Shown here: in pieces, positions 27,137-36,517 of the stretch | How the letters are laid out: each line of letters opens with the position of its first letter | How positions within the stretch are numbered: position 1 is the first letter of the stretch | Assembly (NCBI RefSeq): GCF_002236115.1 | Contig: NZ_NIWT01000001.1 | Coordinates: forward strand, 496,001 to 560,000 | DNA length: 64,000 nucleotides | From: Pseudomonas jessenii | Lineage (GTDB): Bacteria; Pseudomonadota; Gammaproteobacteria; Pseudomonadales; Pseudomonadaceae | Reading direction: 5' to 3' | Made by a program: the position numbers and the translations under genes | The notes under the pieces: model-generated | Databases searched by the model: none | The model's input: only the letters and a program-made list of their open reading frames with translations | What the model was told of the DNA's origin: nothing

Positions 27137-28150
27137 ATGAGTTTCACAACCGATCAACAGGCCTTGCTTGAAGGCTACGTGAAAAAAATCCTTGCCGCGC
27201 CGGTCTATGAGCTGGCCGTGCGCACGCCTTTGCAACCGGCACCGGCCTTGTCCGAAGCCTTGGGCAACCAGATCCTGCTCAAACGCGAAGACTTGCAGCC
27301 GACCTTTTCTTTCAAGATCCGCGGTGCCTACAACAAGCTGGTGCAACTGAGCGAGGTGCAAAAGACCCGCGGCGTGGTCACGGCTTCTGCGGGCAATCAT
27401 GCGCAGGGCGTGGCACTGGCGGCGCGGGAGTTGGGGATCAACGCCACCATCGTCATGCCCTGCACGACGCCGCAGTTGAAGGTCATCGGCGTGCGCAGTC
27501 GCGGCGCCGATGCGGTGTTGCACGGCGAAAGCTTTCCGTTCGCACTGGCCTTTGCGCTGGATTTGGCCCGGGAAACCGGTCGCACCTTTGTTTCGCCCTT
27601 CGACGACCCGGAGGTGATCGCTGGGCAAGGCACGGTAGCGATGGAAATCCTGCGTCAGCATCAGGGGCCTCTGGACGCGATCTTCGTGCCGGTGGGTGGC
27701 GGGGGGCTGATCGCGGGTATCGCCGCCTACGTCAAATACTTGCGGCCGGAAGTTCGCGTCATTGGCGTCGAGTCGGAACATTCCGCGTGTCTGCAAGCGG
27801 CGATGCATGCCGGCGAACGGGTCGTGTTGCCGAGCGTCGGCACCTTCGCCGATGGGGTGGCGGTGGCGCAGATCGGCGCTTACGGTTTTGAGGTCTGCCG
27901 GTTTTGCGTCGATGACGTGGTGACGGTCAGTAACGATGAACTTTGCGCCGCAATCAAGAATATCTACGATGATACCCGCTCGATCACCGAACCTTCCGGT
28001 GCGCTGGCCGTGGCCGGGATCAAGAGGTACGTCGCGCAGACCGGTGCATTGGGGCAGACCCTGGTGGCGATCGACTCGGGTGCCAACATCAATTTCGATA
28101 GTCTGGGGCACGTGGCCGAGCGCGCCGCGTTGAGTGGCGCCCCGGCATGA
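27137..28150 (+). CDS. ilvA: Threonine dehydratase, short form without regulatory domains
   Basis: PLP enzyme converting threonine to 2-oxobutyrate, the first step to isoleucine. The 337-residue protein has the PLP Lys60 in FSFKIRGAYNK, SAGNHAQGVA, and the phosphate loop VGGGGLIAG. It ends at HVAERAALSGAPA, where full-length biosynthetic IlvA (about 500 residues) continues into two ACT-like domains. No ACT-coding sequence follows in any frame, so it would escape Ile feedback; the attenuator upstream may supply the control. AGGAGACG precedes the ATG. It could equally be a catabolic or Ser/Thr dehydratase; the leader favours an Ile-related role. Confidence 0.9.
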   Translation: MSFTTDQQALLEGYVKKILAAPVYELAVRTPLQPAPALSEALGNQILLKREDLQPTFSFKIRGAYNKLVQLSEVQKTRGVVTASAGNHAQGVALAARELGINATIVMPCTTPQLKVIGVRSRGADAVLHGESFPFALAFALDLARETGRTFVSPFDDPEVIAGQGTVAMEILRQHQGPLDAIFVPVGGGGLIAGIAAYVKYLRPEVRVIGVESEHSACLQAAMHAGERVVLPSVGTFADGVAVAQIGAYGFEVCRFCVDDVVTVSNDELCAAIKNIYDDTRSITEPSGALAVAGIKRYVAQTGALGQTLVAIDSGANINFDSLGHVAERAALSGAPA

Positions 28151-28214
28151 TGCCTGGGCAGGTCGACAGCGGACGCCGCAAACGGGCGCCGCGAGGGGCC
28201 GCCGGATGGCCGGG

Positions 28215-28697
28215 TTATTCCTGAATGGCTTTCTCGACCTTGGTCGACGCCGACCAGATCCGATAGCGCACTTCGATGTCCTTGGGTACGTACAGCACGA
28301 GCGGCAGCTTGCTGTTGTAACGCAGCAGGAAGCCGTCACCGACCACCGGTACAAAACCCTGTTTGCTCGTGCCGCCCGGGCAGGCCATCAGCGTGCTCAT
28401 CGGTCCGATGACTTTTTCCAGGCGATAGAACGGATAGCCCCAACCCTCGAGGTTCTTCTCCTCGAGAATACCGCCCAGGCGCGGGTTGTTGCAGTCGACG
28501 GTCATCGTCTTGCCGGCCAGGATCTCGACCTGGAAGTCGCTTTCCCGGGTCTGTGGCGCGAGGTGAATCACCTGGCGGGTAAATCCGCTTTCGGCCTTCG
28601 GATAGGGTGCGGTGTCTTCGAGTTTGGCGGCGTGAGCAACGCCGGCAAGCCCCAGTGCGAACAGCGCTGTGCAAGCGTTAACGGTCAAAGAATTCAT
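28215..28697 (-). CDS. eco: Ecotin, periplasmic serine protease inhibitor
   Basis: Dimeric periplasmic inhibitor of trypsin-fold proteases. The 160-residue product has a signal peptide (1-23), then [20 protein letters not shown], the family N-terminus. The disulphide Cys pair is in [10 protein letters not shown] and STLMACPGG. The reactive loop reads STLM, placing Leu103 at P1 where E. coli ecotin has Met. The C-terminal dimer strand VRYRIWSA is present. The ATG at 28697 follows AAGGAGG; the longer frame is rejected. Confidence 0.95.
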   Translation of the reverse strand: MNSLTVNACTALFALGLAGVAHAAKLEDTAPYPKAESGFTRQVIHLAPQTRESDFQVEILAGKTMTVDCNNPRLGGILEEKNLEGWGYPFYRLEKVIGPMSTLMACPGGTSKQGFVPVVGDGFLLRYNSKLPLVLYVPKDIEVRYRIWSASTKVEKAIQE

Positions 28698-28975
28698 GAT
28701 GCCTCCTTGCTTGAAGTGAAGGGCGGCATTTTCACTGCCGTGTGCAGTGAATGCAAACCCGGGATCCCCCGCGTGCAAATTGCAGGGTCGCCAGGGGCGC
28801 TTATTGCAAACCGCATGGCAGGTTTAAAGGTGATTCGTCTAAATCCTTGAAGTGCCGATGAACTGCACTACGAAATTCAGGGTATGTTTTATGCTGTAGG
28901 TGCCCTTGAAGCTTGCCGGGATTGCAAATGAGCGAGCATTGATCGTCCGGCAGTCTCACAAAGGAGGGAGTCGCC

Positions 28976-29242
28976 ATGTTTCTTTCTGCCTTGGAAGTTC
29001 GCAATATCATCGAAAGCAGTTTTCTGCCCCAGCGCTGCCAGTGCACGCTGTCACCGGATCTGTCGATGACCGTCAAGATCTATGCAGACGGGCAAACCGA
29101 TCAGCTCGATCTATTGGTCACTGGCATCGATGCCTCCGGGCTCAATGGTTGTCGGGAAATAAACGACTTGATTGCCCAACTGCGTTCCAAGCAGCATCAC
29201 GTAGAAGTCGAACCGCACTCTATGCTGGGCAAAGCACTCTAG
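28976..29242 (+). CDS. DUF1652 protein
   Basis: An 88-residue soluble protein of the Pseudomonas DUF1652 family (FLSALEVRNIIESSFLPQRCQC at the N-terminus, then a short beta-rich body). Function unknown. A strong AAGGAGGG site precedes the ATG. Its TAG stop shares a CTAG palindrome with the stop of the convergent gene. Confidence 0.88.
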   Translation: MFLSALEVRNIIESSFLPQRCQCTLSPDLSMTVKIYADGQTDQLDLLVTGIDASGLNGCREINDLIAQLRSKQHHVEVEPHSMLGKAL

Positions 29243-29634
29243 TCTGCTGTTTCAGGTTCCAGGGACACGCGCCGGGTCTGGAAGAACGCCAAGCCCAGCG
29301 CCAGTTCAAACCCGACCGCCAGTAAAATGCCCGGCCCGACATGGCCGTTGAGCCATTCGGCAAAACCCAGCACGGCCAATCCCCAGCAGCCGACGACGAA
29401 GCCGAGGCTCAGCGCATTGCGGGTTGCGCAAGGAGGGGCGTTGCGAACCAGAAAAGAGAACACGCTTAACGCCCCAAACAGCACGGCGGTGCGTCGCGCG
29501 ACCAACCCCACCGCGAATGAAAACTCGATATCCCAGAACGACAATAACCATTGCGGTGTCAGACCCCAGACCAGACTGAGCAAAAGACATAGGGCGGCGC
29601 AAAACAACGACAACGTGCGAAACGACAACTGCAT
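29239..29634 (-). CDS. Small four-helix membrane protein, hypothetical
   Basis: A 131-residue protein with four hydrophobic segments (about 8-26, 38-60, 72-92 and 97-115) and a short charged C-terminal tail. No motif allows a functional call. The stop overlaps the stop of the convergent DUF1652 gene by four bases (CTAG, 29239-29242). Confidence 0.78.
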   Translation of the reverse strand: MQLSFRTLSLFCAALCLLLSLVWGLTPQWLLSFWDIEFSFAVGLVARRTAVLFGALSVFSFLVRNAPPCATRNALSLGFVVGCWGLAVLGFAEWLNGHVGPGILLAVGFELALGLAFFQTRRVSLEPETAD

Positions 29635-29725
29635 GGCGAATCCTTGCGGGCAGAGAGGGAGGCGCTAGAGCATAGCGCCGCAACCCTCAAAGGAATACTG
29701 CCAAGTACCAAATCAGACTTTTCGG

Positions 29726-29992
29726 TCAGCCCTGGTTCTCGCAAGCGTCGGAAAGTTTACGGTAGGAAATTTCTGCGGGTTTTCCCGTTTCATCGATGTA
29801 CTTCATCTCGGCCTTCACCACCTTGCACTCCAGGGTGTCCGGCTCGGTCAGTGAAATCACTTTGCTGACATGCAATGGCATGCCGTAGTGATAGGGCACG
29901 GCTTGAGAGGTCGTGGTGTCATTGGCCTGAGCCAGGCCGGCAAACGCGGTGCAGGCGAGGGCGGCGGTAACCAGCAGGGTGCGAGTGTTCAT
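29726..29992 (-). CDS. DUF2790 secreted small protein
   Basis: An 88-residue exported protein: signal peptide to about residue 24, then the DUF2790 core YHYGMPLHVSKVISL....CKVVKAEMKYIDETGKPAEISYRKLSDAC with two Cys that could form a disulphide. This family is largely Pseudomonas-specific; its members respond to varied stresses but the function is unknown. The ATG at 29992 follows GGAGAT. Confidence 0.88.
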   Translation of the reverse strand: MNTRTLLVTAALACTAFAGLAQANDTTTSQAVPYHYGMPLHVSKVISLTEPDTLECKVVKAEMKYIDETGKPAEISYRKLSDACENQG

Positions 29993-30198
29993 CAGCGATC
30001 TCCGGTGCGGACGGAATGTCAGTTCGATGTGTCGCTTGTCGAACTTGCCGCACTGGGCGTCAGAACAGTCTGAGGGCGTGCGGTCCAGTGAAGTGTTGGA
30101 TCGCACGGTTAAGCGAGGGTTAACCCGGCTGAACACCGCCTGTCGCGGATGCGCGATCCTGTGTATCAGTTAAGACCATCGGGCGCCTGATAGAAAGT

Positions 30199-30286
30199 CA
30201 TCGCGAGCAAGCTCCCACAATGCCCGAGCGTCGACACAAATGTTGTGAACGACCCGCAACCCTGTAGGAGCGAGCCTGCTCGCGAA
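30199..30286. repeat. Degenerate REP doublet downstream of mtlZ
   Basis: Inverted pair 30199-30219 / 30263-30286. The left unit has lost four bases of the central palindrome (CGCGAGCAAGCTCCC), and the right unit has the GTAGGAGCGAGCCTGC variant. Confidence 0.8.
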
Positions 30287-30299
30287 GAGGCCCTCGAAT

Positions 30300-31244
30300 T
30301 CAGCGCACATCCAGTTGCTTGCGATAAGGCAAATCCGGCCCGGTCTTGCCGCACGTCAGCGCCGCCGCCCGCACCGCGAACTTCAGCATGCGGTCGATCT
30401 GCTCGCGGCCCAGTTGCTTCAAGCCCTCCACTGAATCCAGTTGCTGTTCGGTCAGCCAGGTAATCAGCGCCGCCTGAAAGGTATCGCCGGCGCCCACGGT
30501 GTCGGCGATTTTTACCGAACAGGCGGGGGCCGACCACGAACCATGTGCCCGACTGAACACGGTCGCGCCTTCGCCGCCCCGGGTCAGGAATACCAGCTGA
30601 CAGCGGTGCTGCAACCAGCCCTCGATCACCTGGGCCGGGTCCTGGCCGGGGTACAGCAGATGCAGGTCCTCGTCGCTGACCTTGATCAGGTCGGCCAGTT
30701 CCACCAGTGTCGCGACTCGTTTACGCCACAGGTCGATGTCCGGCTCCGGGTTCAGGCGCACGTTCGGATCGAGGCTGATCAGGCGCTTGCCGCTTTCCCG
30801 GCGCACCAATGCCAATAGCGTGTCGGCAATCGGCTGCACCACCAGGGAAAACGAGCCGATATGCAGGCCGCGTACCTCAGGCCCGAGTGTCGGCAGGTGC
30901 TCCGGTTGCAATTGTCGATCCGCGCAACCTTCGCCACGGAAGCTGTACTGCGGCGAGCCATTGGCCCCCACGGCGACCATTGCCAGGGTGGTCGGCGCGG
31001 CAAACTCCAGCAGGTAGTCCAGGCACACGCCCTCATCTTGCAGCACTTGCAGTAGGCGCCGGCCCAAATAGTCGGTGGACAACCCGGCCAACAGCGCCGC
31101 GTCCACGCCCAAGCGACGCAAGCCCACCGCCACGTTGAACGGCGAGCCACCGGCAATGGCCTTGAAGTTCACTTTGGACGCCAGCCCACTGGCGTCGTTT
31201 TCACTGAAAAAATCGAACAGCGCTTCGCCACACACCAGGTACAT
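30300..31244 (-). CDS. mtlZ: Fructokinase (PfkB family) of the mannitol operon
   Basis: Phosphorylates fructose made from mannitol. The 314-residue protein has the ribokinase-fold N-terminus MYLVCGEALFDFF, the early substrate motif GGSPFNVAVGLRRLG and the C-terminal ATP/anion-hole signature DTVGAGDTFQAALI with catalytic Asp. It is the last gene of the operon, 13 bases after mtlY, which fits the mtl order mtlE-F-G-K-D-Y-Z. Confidence 0.93.
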   Translation of the reverse strand: MYLVCGEALFDFFSENDASGLASKVNFKAIAGGSPFNVAVGLRRLGVDAALLAGLSTDYLGRRLLQVLQDEGVCLDYLLEFAAPTTLAMVAVGANGSPQYSFRGEGCADRQLQPEHLPTLGPEVRGLHIGSFSLVVQPIADTLLALVRRESGKRLISLDPNVRLNPEPDIDLWRKRVATLVELADLIKVSDEDLHLLYPGQDPAQVIEGWLQHRCQLVFLTRGGEGATVFSRAHGSWSAPACSVKIADTVGAGDTFQAALITWLTEQQLDSVEGLKQLGREQIDRMLKFAVRAAALTCGKTGPDLPYRKQLDVR

Positions 31245-31257
31245 AGTTGTTCACTCT

Positions 31258-32754
31258 TCAAAGGGTTGCGACATGCTGTTGATAGCGTTCATACGCCTGC
31301 TGACAGGCTTGCACATTGTCGGCGACCGGCAGGGTTTCACTGGCCGGGTCGAGTTTTACGCAGCGCTCGCACAATTGCGCCAGGCTGTCTTCGTGCCCGT
31401 TCGCCCGGGATACGCACCAGGCCGCCTGAATCGCCGCGCCCAAGGCTGCGGCCTCGCTTTGTTCGGTGCAGATCACCGGTGTATTCATGGTGTCGGCGAC
31501 GATTTGCCGCCAGACCGCACTTTTTGACCCGCCCCCAATCAGCCGAATGCTGCGGCTTTGTAAGCCATTGCGGCGTAGCAGGTCCAGTCCGTAACGCAAA
31601 CCGAACGTCGTGCCTTCGACCACTGCGCGGCACAGGTTGGCCCGGGTCAGGTTGGTCATGGTCAGGCCCGACAGGCTGGCGCTGGCATGGGGCAGGGCGG
31701 GCACACGTTCGCCATTGAAGAACGGCAGCATGCACACACCGTCGGCACCGATTGGCGCCTGGGCAACGAGGTCGTTGAATTGATCGATGTCGAGGTCCAG
31801 CAGCTCGCGAATCAGGCTGGTGGCATTGGTCAGGTTCATGGTGCAGATCAAAGGCAGCCAGCCGCCACTGGAGGAACAGAACGTGGCAACCGCGGCATCC
31901 GTGGCGACGTTCGGCTGATCGGCGTAGGCGTACACCGTGCCTGACGAGCCGAGGCTCATGGTGATTGCGCCAGGCTGGATGTTGCCGGTGCCGATGGCGC
32001 CCATCATGTTGTCGCCACCGCCACTGGACACCAGTGCCCGAGGGTTGATGCCCAGGTGTTCGGCGATGTCTGGCAGAATCGTGCCGACCGCCTGATGGGG
32101 GGTGATCAGCTCCGGCAGCGCCGCTTGCAGGCGTCCGCTGGGGTCGATGTCACGCAATAATTGCCCATCCCACTGGCGCGTACGCACATTGAAATACCCG
32201 GTGCCCGAGGCATCGCCGTATTCGCTGCAACTGCGGCCAGTGAGCCAATGGTTGAGGTAGTCGTGGGGCAGCAAGATGCGGGCGATCCGGGAGAACACGT
32301 CGGGATGCTGCTCTTTGGTCCATAACAGCTTGGACAGGGTGTAGCCCGGCGCGATGACTACGCCCAGGCGTTTCAGCGAACCCTTTTCGCCACCCAGGTG
32401 GGCCAGCAGTCGGTCATTCTCCGGGGTGGTTTCGGTGTCGCACCAGAGTTTAGCCGCACGCAACACCTTGCCCTGATCGTCGAGCAGCACCAGGCCGTGT
32501 TGCTGGCCGGACACGCCAATGCCGAGGATCGACTGGCCATTGGCTTTGGCCGCGAGCAATGCGCGACGAGTGGCGGTGGCGAAGGCTTCCAGCCACTGCT
32601 GGGTGTCCTGTTCGCGGCGGCCATTGGGGCCGCTGATCAGGCTGTGGCTGGCGGTTCCCTGGCCGAGCACTTCACCATTGGCCGTGTCGAGGATAATGGC
32701 TTTGGTGCCTTGGGTTCCGCAGTCGATGCCGAGGAAGAGTTGTCGGGTTGTCAT
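31258..32754 (-). CDS. mtlY: Xylulokinase of the mannitol/arabitol operon
   Basis: FGGY-family kinase that phosphorylates D-xylulose, the product of arabitol oxidation by MtlD. The 498-residue product begins with the ATP-domain motif FLGIDCGTQGTKA, has GVSGQQHGLVLLD and MSLGSSGTVYAYAD, and the late RLIGGGSKSAVWRQI block, all xylulokinase features. The ATG at 32754 places the motif correctly at the N-terminus; a 14-codon extension lies in front. A REP doublet separates it from mtlD. Confidence 0.93.
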   Translation of the reverse strand: MTTRQLFLGIDCGTQGTKAIILDTANGEVLGQGTASHSLISGPNGRREQDTQQWLEAFATATRRALLAAKANGQSILGIGVSGQQHGLVLLDDQGKVLRAAKLWCDTETTPENDRLLAHLGGEKGSLKRLGVVIAPGYTLSKLLWTKEQHPDVFSRIARILLPHDYLNHWLTGRSCSEYGDASGTGYFNVRTRQWDGQLLRDIDPSGRLQAALPELITPHQAVGTILPDIAEHLGINPRALVSSGGGDNMMGAIGTGNIQPGAITMSLGSSGTVYAYADQPNVATDAAVATFCSSSGGWLPLICTMNLTNATSLIRELLDLDIDQFNDLVAQAPIGADGVCMLPFFNGERVPALPHASASLSGLTMTNLTRANLCRAVVEGTTFGLRYGLDLLRRNGLQSRSIRLIGGGSKSAVWRQIVADTMNTPVICTEQSEAAALGAAIQAAWCVSRANGHEDSLAQLCERCVKLDPASETLPVADNVQACQQAYERYQQHVATL

Positions 32755-32822
32755 GCAGTATTCCTGGTCGTCAGCTAGATACAAGTCTGGATTCACTATC
32801 CCCGGTGCCTGTCAGGCCGCCT

Positions 32823-32898
32823 TCGCGAGCAAGCTCGCTCCCACAGGGTTTGGTGTTGCTCACAAAACTCCTTGTGGGAGCGGGTTTGCTCGCGAAGG
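32823..32898. repeat. REP doublet between mtlD and mtlY
   Basis: Inverted units 32823-32845 and 32871-32898 in the gap between mtlD and mtlY on the same strand, so inside the operon transcript. Confidence 0.88.
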
Positions 32899-32921
32899 CG
32901 GCAGCAGGTCCACCGCAGGAC

Positions 32922-34394
32922 TTACGCCAGCACCCGTTCCAACGTCCGCGACACCCCAACCTCGCGCAAACTGTTGCAGCACCACTCAAACGCCGCGACA
33001 AACTCCGGCGAGCGCGCAATGGCCGTACCAAAAATCTCCTCGACCGCCAGCAAGCGCTGGGTAATCAGCACATCATCGGCCACCAGTGCCTGGCAGAACG
33101 CCGCCCGCGGATCCGCAATCGTGTAGGTCTCGCCCTGTTCATCCACACCTTTGAGATACAGCGCCCAAGCCGCCACCACCAACGCCGCACGCCGGGTCTC
33201 GCGGCCATCGGCGATCAAGCGGTTGATGGTCGGTACGGTGAATTTCGGAAACTTCGACGAACCGTCCGAACACACCCGTTCAAGCTGATCGGCAATCGCC
33301 TGATTGGAGAACCGCGCCACCAGGGTGTTCTTGTACTCGGTCAGGTCGATTCCCGGCACCGCCGGCAGCTGTGGCGTCACGTCCAGGTCCATGTAGGCGC
33401 GCATGTAGCGCACGAACAGCGGGTCGTTCATGGTTTCGTGGACGAAGCGGTAACCCTTCAGGAATCCCAGGTACGTCAGCGCCAGATGACTGCCGTTGAG
33501 CAGCTTGATCTTCATTTCTTCGTAGGGCGTGACGTCGTCGGTGAATTGCACGCCGACTTTTTCCCAGGCCGGGCGACCGTTGACGAACCTGTCTTCCAGC
33601 ACCCATTGCGCGAAGGGTTCGCAGACCACCGGCCAGGCATCGTCCACGCCATGCCGGTCCGCCAGTTGCAGGCGATGGAGGGTGCTGGTCATCGGTGTAA
33701 TGCGGTCGACCATGGCGTTGGGGAAACTGACGTTGGCGTCGATCCAGTCGCGCAACTGGCTGTCGTGCAAGGCGGCAAAGGCCAGCAGGGCCTTGCGGGT
33801 GACGGCGCCGTTGTGCGGCAGGTTATCGCAGGACATCAGGGTGAAGGCCGCTGTGCCAGCTGCGCGGCGCTTGGCCAGTGCGGCACACAGGAAGCCGAAC
33901 ACGGTTTTCGGTGCGCCAGGGTGCGCCAGGTCATGCTGGATCTGCGGCAAGTGCGCCATGAACTCGCCGGTGCTGTCGTCGATGCAGTACCCGCCTTCGG
34001 TGATGGTCAGCGAGACGATGCGGATCTCGGGGCTGGCCAGTTTGTCGATCAATGCCTGGGCACTGTCCTCGGCCAGCAGCATGTCACGAAGGGCGCCGAT
34101 CACCCGCACTTCGGTGTCGTCGCTATCGCCGAGTTCGAACAGGGTGAACAGATAATCCTGATCCTTGAGATCGTCACGGGCGCGACGGTCTTCAGCGCGC
34201 AGGCCGACACCGCAGATCGCCCAGTCCAGGCCTTCGCCGGCATTCATCAAGGCGTCGGTGTAGTACGCCTGATGGGCTCGGTGGAAACCGCCGACCCCGA
34301 TGTGCGCGATGCCTTGGCGGGTCTCGCCCAGGGCGTAGGCGGGCAGGACCACTTCAGGGGCGAGGCGGTTGAGGTTGAGTTGGTTCAATTTCAT
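32922..34394 (-). CDS. mtlD: Mannitol/arabitol dehydrogenase
   Basis: NAD-dependent long-chain polyol dehydrogenase that oxidises mannitol to fructose and arabitol to xylulose. The 490-residue length fits P. fluorescens MtlD. Visible are the NAD-binding AHIGVGGFHRAHQAYY (about 29-44), the catalytic-site Lys/Asn/His block MKIKLLNGSHLALTYLG and SCDNLPHNG. The ATG at 34394 follows AGAGAG; the frame extends nine codons further into mtlK's end and is rejected. It lies 16 bases after mtlK. Confidence 0.95.
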   Translation of the reverse strand: MKLNQLNLNRLAPEVVLPAYALGETRQGIAHIGVGGFHRAHQAYYTDALMNAGEGLDWAICGVGLRAEDRRARDDLKDQDYLFTLFELGDSDDTEVRVIGALRDMLLAEDSAQALIDKLASPEIRIVSLTITEGGYCIDDSTGEFMAHLPQIQHDLAHPGAPKTVFGFLCAALAKRRAAGTAAFTLMSCDNLPHNGAVTRKALLAFAALHDSQLRDWIDANVSFPNAMVDRITPMTSTLHRLQLADRHGVDDAWPVVCEPFAQWVLEDRFVNGRPAWEKVGVQFTDDVTPYEEMKIKLLNGSHLALTYLGFLKGYRFVHETMNDPLFVRYMRAYMDLDVTPQLPAVPGIDLTEYKNTLVARFSNQAIADQLERVCSDGSSKFPKFTVPTINRLIADGRETRRAALVVAAWALYLKGVDEQGETYTIADPRAAFCQALVADDVLITQRLLAVEEIFGTAIARSPEFVAAFEWCCNSLREVGVSRTLERVLA

Positions 34395-34410
34395 CGCAGG
34401 CTCTCTGAAA

Positions 34411-35514
34411 TCAGGCAGCAACGCGCAACGGGCGGGTTAACGCCACGCCGTCGGCATCGAATAAATGGCAGTGTTGCGCATCCAGATGCAGGCTCAGGGT
34501 TTCACCGTAGCGGCTGGCCAGATCCCCGCGAACGCGCATGGTCAGGGCTTCGCCGGATGCCGTCCGGACGTGGCAGAAGGTGTCGCTGCCCAGGCGCTCG
34601 CTGACATCGGCGGTGACCTGCAAGGCGCAGTCGCCGGGTTTGGCCAGTTCCAGGTGCTCTGGGCGAATACCCAGCGTCACCGCACTCCCGACGCTCAGAT
34701 GCCTGCCGCCCAAGGGCAGGCTGACGCGGGTTCCGGCGTCGAGTTGCACTTCACAGCCCTGGCTGTCGACGCGGGTGACCTTGCCCTTGAGGAACCCCAT
34801 TTTCGGTGTGCCAAGGAAACCGGCGACGAACAGGTTGGCCGGCTGGTGATAGAGATCCAGCGGCGAGCCGACTTGCTCGATCTTGCCGCCATTGAGTACG
34901 ACCACTTTGTCGGCCATGGTCATTGCTTCGACCTGATCGTGAGTCACGTAGATCATCGTGGCTTGCAGTTCTTTGTGCAGGCGCAACAGTTCCAGGCGCA
35001 TCTGTACCCGCAGGGCGGCATCGAGGTTGGACAACGGTTCGTCGAACAGGAAGATTTTCGGGTTGCGCACGATGGCCCGGCCAATCGCCACGCGCTGGCG
35101 CTGGCCGCCGGACAGTTGCTTGGGTTTGCGCTCCAGCATCGGCCCCAGTTCGAGGATGCGCGCCGCTTCGCTGACCTTCTTCTCTACTTCGGCTTTCGCC
35201 ACGCCGGCCAGGTCGAGGGCGAACGACATGTTCTTGCGCACGCTCATGTGCGGGTACAGGGCGTAGGTCTGGAACACCATCGCCAGATCGCGCTTGGCCG
35301 GGCTCACTTCGGTGATGTCGCGGCCGTCGAGTTCGATGGTGCCGCCACTGACTTCCTCCAGCCCGGCGATCAGCCGCAGCAGCGTGGATTTGCCGCAGCC
35401 CGACGGGCCGACGAATACCACGAACTCCTTGTCGTTCACCTCCAGGTCGATGCCCTTGATGATGGAAAAGCCTTCGAAGCCTTTTTGCAGATTCTTGATT
35501 TTCAGGTTGGCCAT
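34411..35514 (-). CDS. mtlK: Polyol ABC transporter ATP-binding protein
   Basis: ATPase of the mannitol/glucitol/arabitol importer. The 367-residue protein has Walker [10 protein letters not shown] (about 37-45), signature [16 protein letters not shown], Walker [14 protein letters not shown], the switch His in [11 protein letters not shown], and a C-terminal MalK-type OB-fold domain (about 240-360). It drives the MtlF/MtlG permease pair. A REP doublet lies between it and mtlG. Confidence 0.95.
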   Translation of the reverse strand: MANLKIKNLQKGFEGFSIIKGIDLEVNDKEFVVFVGPSGCGKSTLLRLIAGLEEVSGGTIELDGRDITEVSPAKRDLAMVFQTYALYPHMSVRKNMSFALDLAGVAKAEVEKKVSEAARILELGPMLERKPKQLSGGQRQRVAIGRAIVRNPKIFLFDEPLSNLDAALRVQMRLELLRLHKELQATMIYVTHDQVEAMTMADKVVVLNGGKIEQVGSPLDLYHQPANLFVAGFLGTPKMGFLKGKVTRVDSQGCEVQLDAGTRVSLPLGGRHLSVGSAVTLGIRPEHLELAKPGDCALQVTADVSERLGSDTFCHVRTASGEALTMRVRGDLASRYGETLSLHLDAQHCHLFDADGVALTRPLRVAA

Positions 35515-35564
35515 GGTGATGGGCCTCCGTTTGTTTTTATTCAGTTGAACCAGGTGGGCTTTTT

Positions 35565-35654
35565 TGTGGGAGCGAGCTTGCTCGCGATGAGGGTGTATCC
35601 GTCGGCATTGATGCTGACTGACCCACCGCTATCGCGAGCAAGCTCGCTCCCACA
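35565..35654. repeat. REP doublet between mtlG and mtlK
   Basis: Inverted units 35565-35588 and 35631-35654 with about 42 bases between them; within the operon transcript. Confidence 0.92.
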
Positions 35655-35678
35655 GGAGTCGCATTCGGTTAGCGGTAT

Positions 35679-36509
35679 TCATTTCACGGCGCCGAACGAC
35701 AGGCCGCGCACCAGTTGTTTCTGGCTGACCCAGCCGAAGATCAGGATCGGCGCACAGGCCAGGGTCGAGACGGCCGACAATTTGGCCCAGAACAACCCTT
35801 CGGGGCTTGAGTACGAGGCGATCAATGCGGTCAGTGGCGCGGCTTTCGACGAGGTCAGGTTCAGCGACCAGAACGCCTCGTTCCAGCACAGGATCAACGA
35901 CAGCAGCACCGTGGATGCCAGGCCGCCCTTGGCGATGGGCAGCAACACCCGGAGCATCTCCTGTGCCAGCGTTGCGCCGTCCAGCCGCGCGGCTTCGAGG
36001 ATGTCCCTGGGGATGTCCTTGAAGTAGGTGTAAATCATCCAGACCACGATCGGCAGGTTGATCAGCGTGTAGATGACGATCAGCGCGATCCGTGTATCGA
36101 GCAGGCCGAAACTCTTCGCCAGCAGATAGATCGGCATCAGCACGCCCACCGGCGGCAGCATTTTGGTGGAGAGCATCCACAGCAGCGTGCCTCTGGTGCG
36201 TTGGGTTTCGTAGAAAGCCATGGAGTAGGCCGCCGGCACCGCGATCAGCAGGCACAGCGCGGTGGCGCTGAAGGAGATCACCACCGAGTTCCAGGCGAAA
36301 CTGAAATAGTCGCTGCGCTCGTTGATGTGCAGGTAGTTCTCCAGCGTCGGCATGAAGATGAACTGCGGCGGCGTGGCGAAGGCATCGATTTCGGTTTTGA
36401 AACTGGTCAGTACCATCCAGAAGATCGGAAAGAAGATCAGGATCGCGATGGCCCAGGCCAACGTACCGAGCAGCAGGCTTTGCAAACGACGGGATTGTTG
36501 AAGAGTCAT
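35679..36509 (-). CDS. mtlG: Polyol ABC transporter permease
   Basis: Inner-membrane permease of the MalG class, 276 residues, six membrane helices. The EAA loop contacting MtlK reads EAARLDGATLAQEMLRVLLPIAKGG. An overlong reading frame runs back to 36908 inside mtlF; the ATG at 36509, just after the mtlF stop at 36518, is preceded by GAGG and gives the normal family length. Confidence 0.94.
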   Translation of the reverse strand: MTLQQSRRLQSLLLGTLAWAIAILIFFPIFWMVLTSFKTEIDAFATPPQFIFMPTLENYLHINERSDYFSFAWNSVVISFSATALCLLIAVPAAYSMAFYETQRTRGTLLWMLSTKMLPPVGVLMPIYLLAKSFGLLDTRIALIVIYTLINLPIVVWMIYTYFKDIPRDILEAARLDGATLAQEMLRVLLPIAKGGLASTVLLSLILCWNEAFWSLNLTSSKAAPLTALIASYSSPEGLFWAKLSAVSTLACAPILIFGWVSQKQLVRGLSFGAVK

Positions 36510-36517
36510 GGCAGGCC

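Noticed and set aside
28151..28214. Frameshifted remains of an ACT domain after ilvA
   Set aside because: Only 64 bases lie before ecotin and no frame encodes ACT-like sequence, so the short form is not a simple local frameshift.
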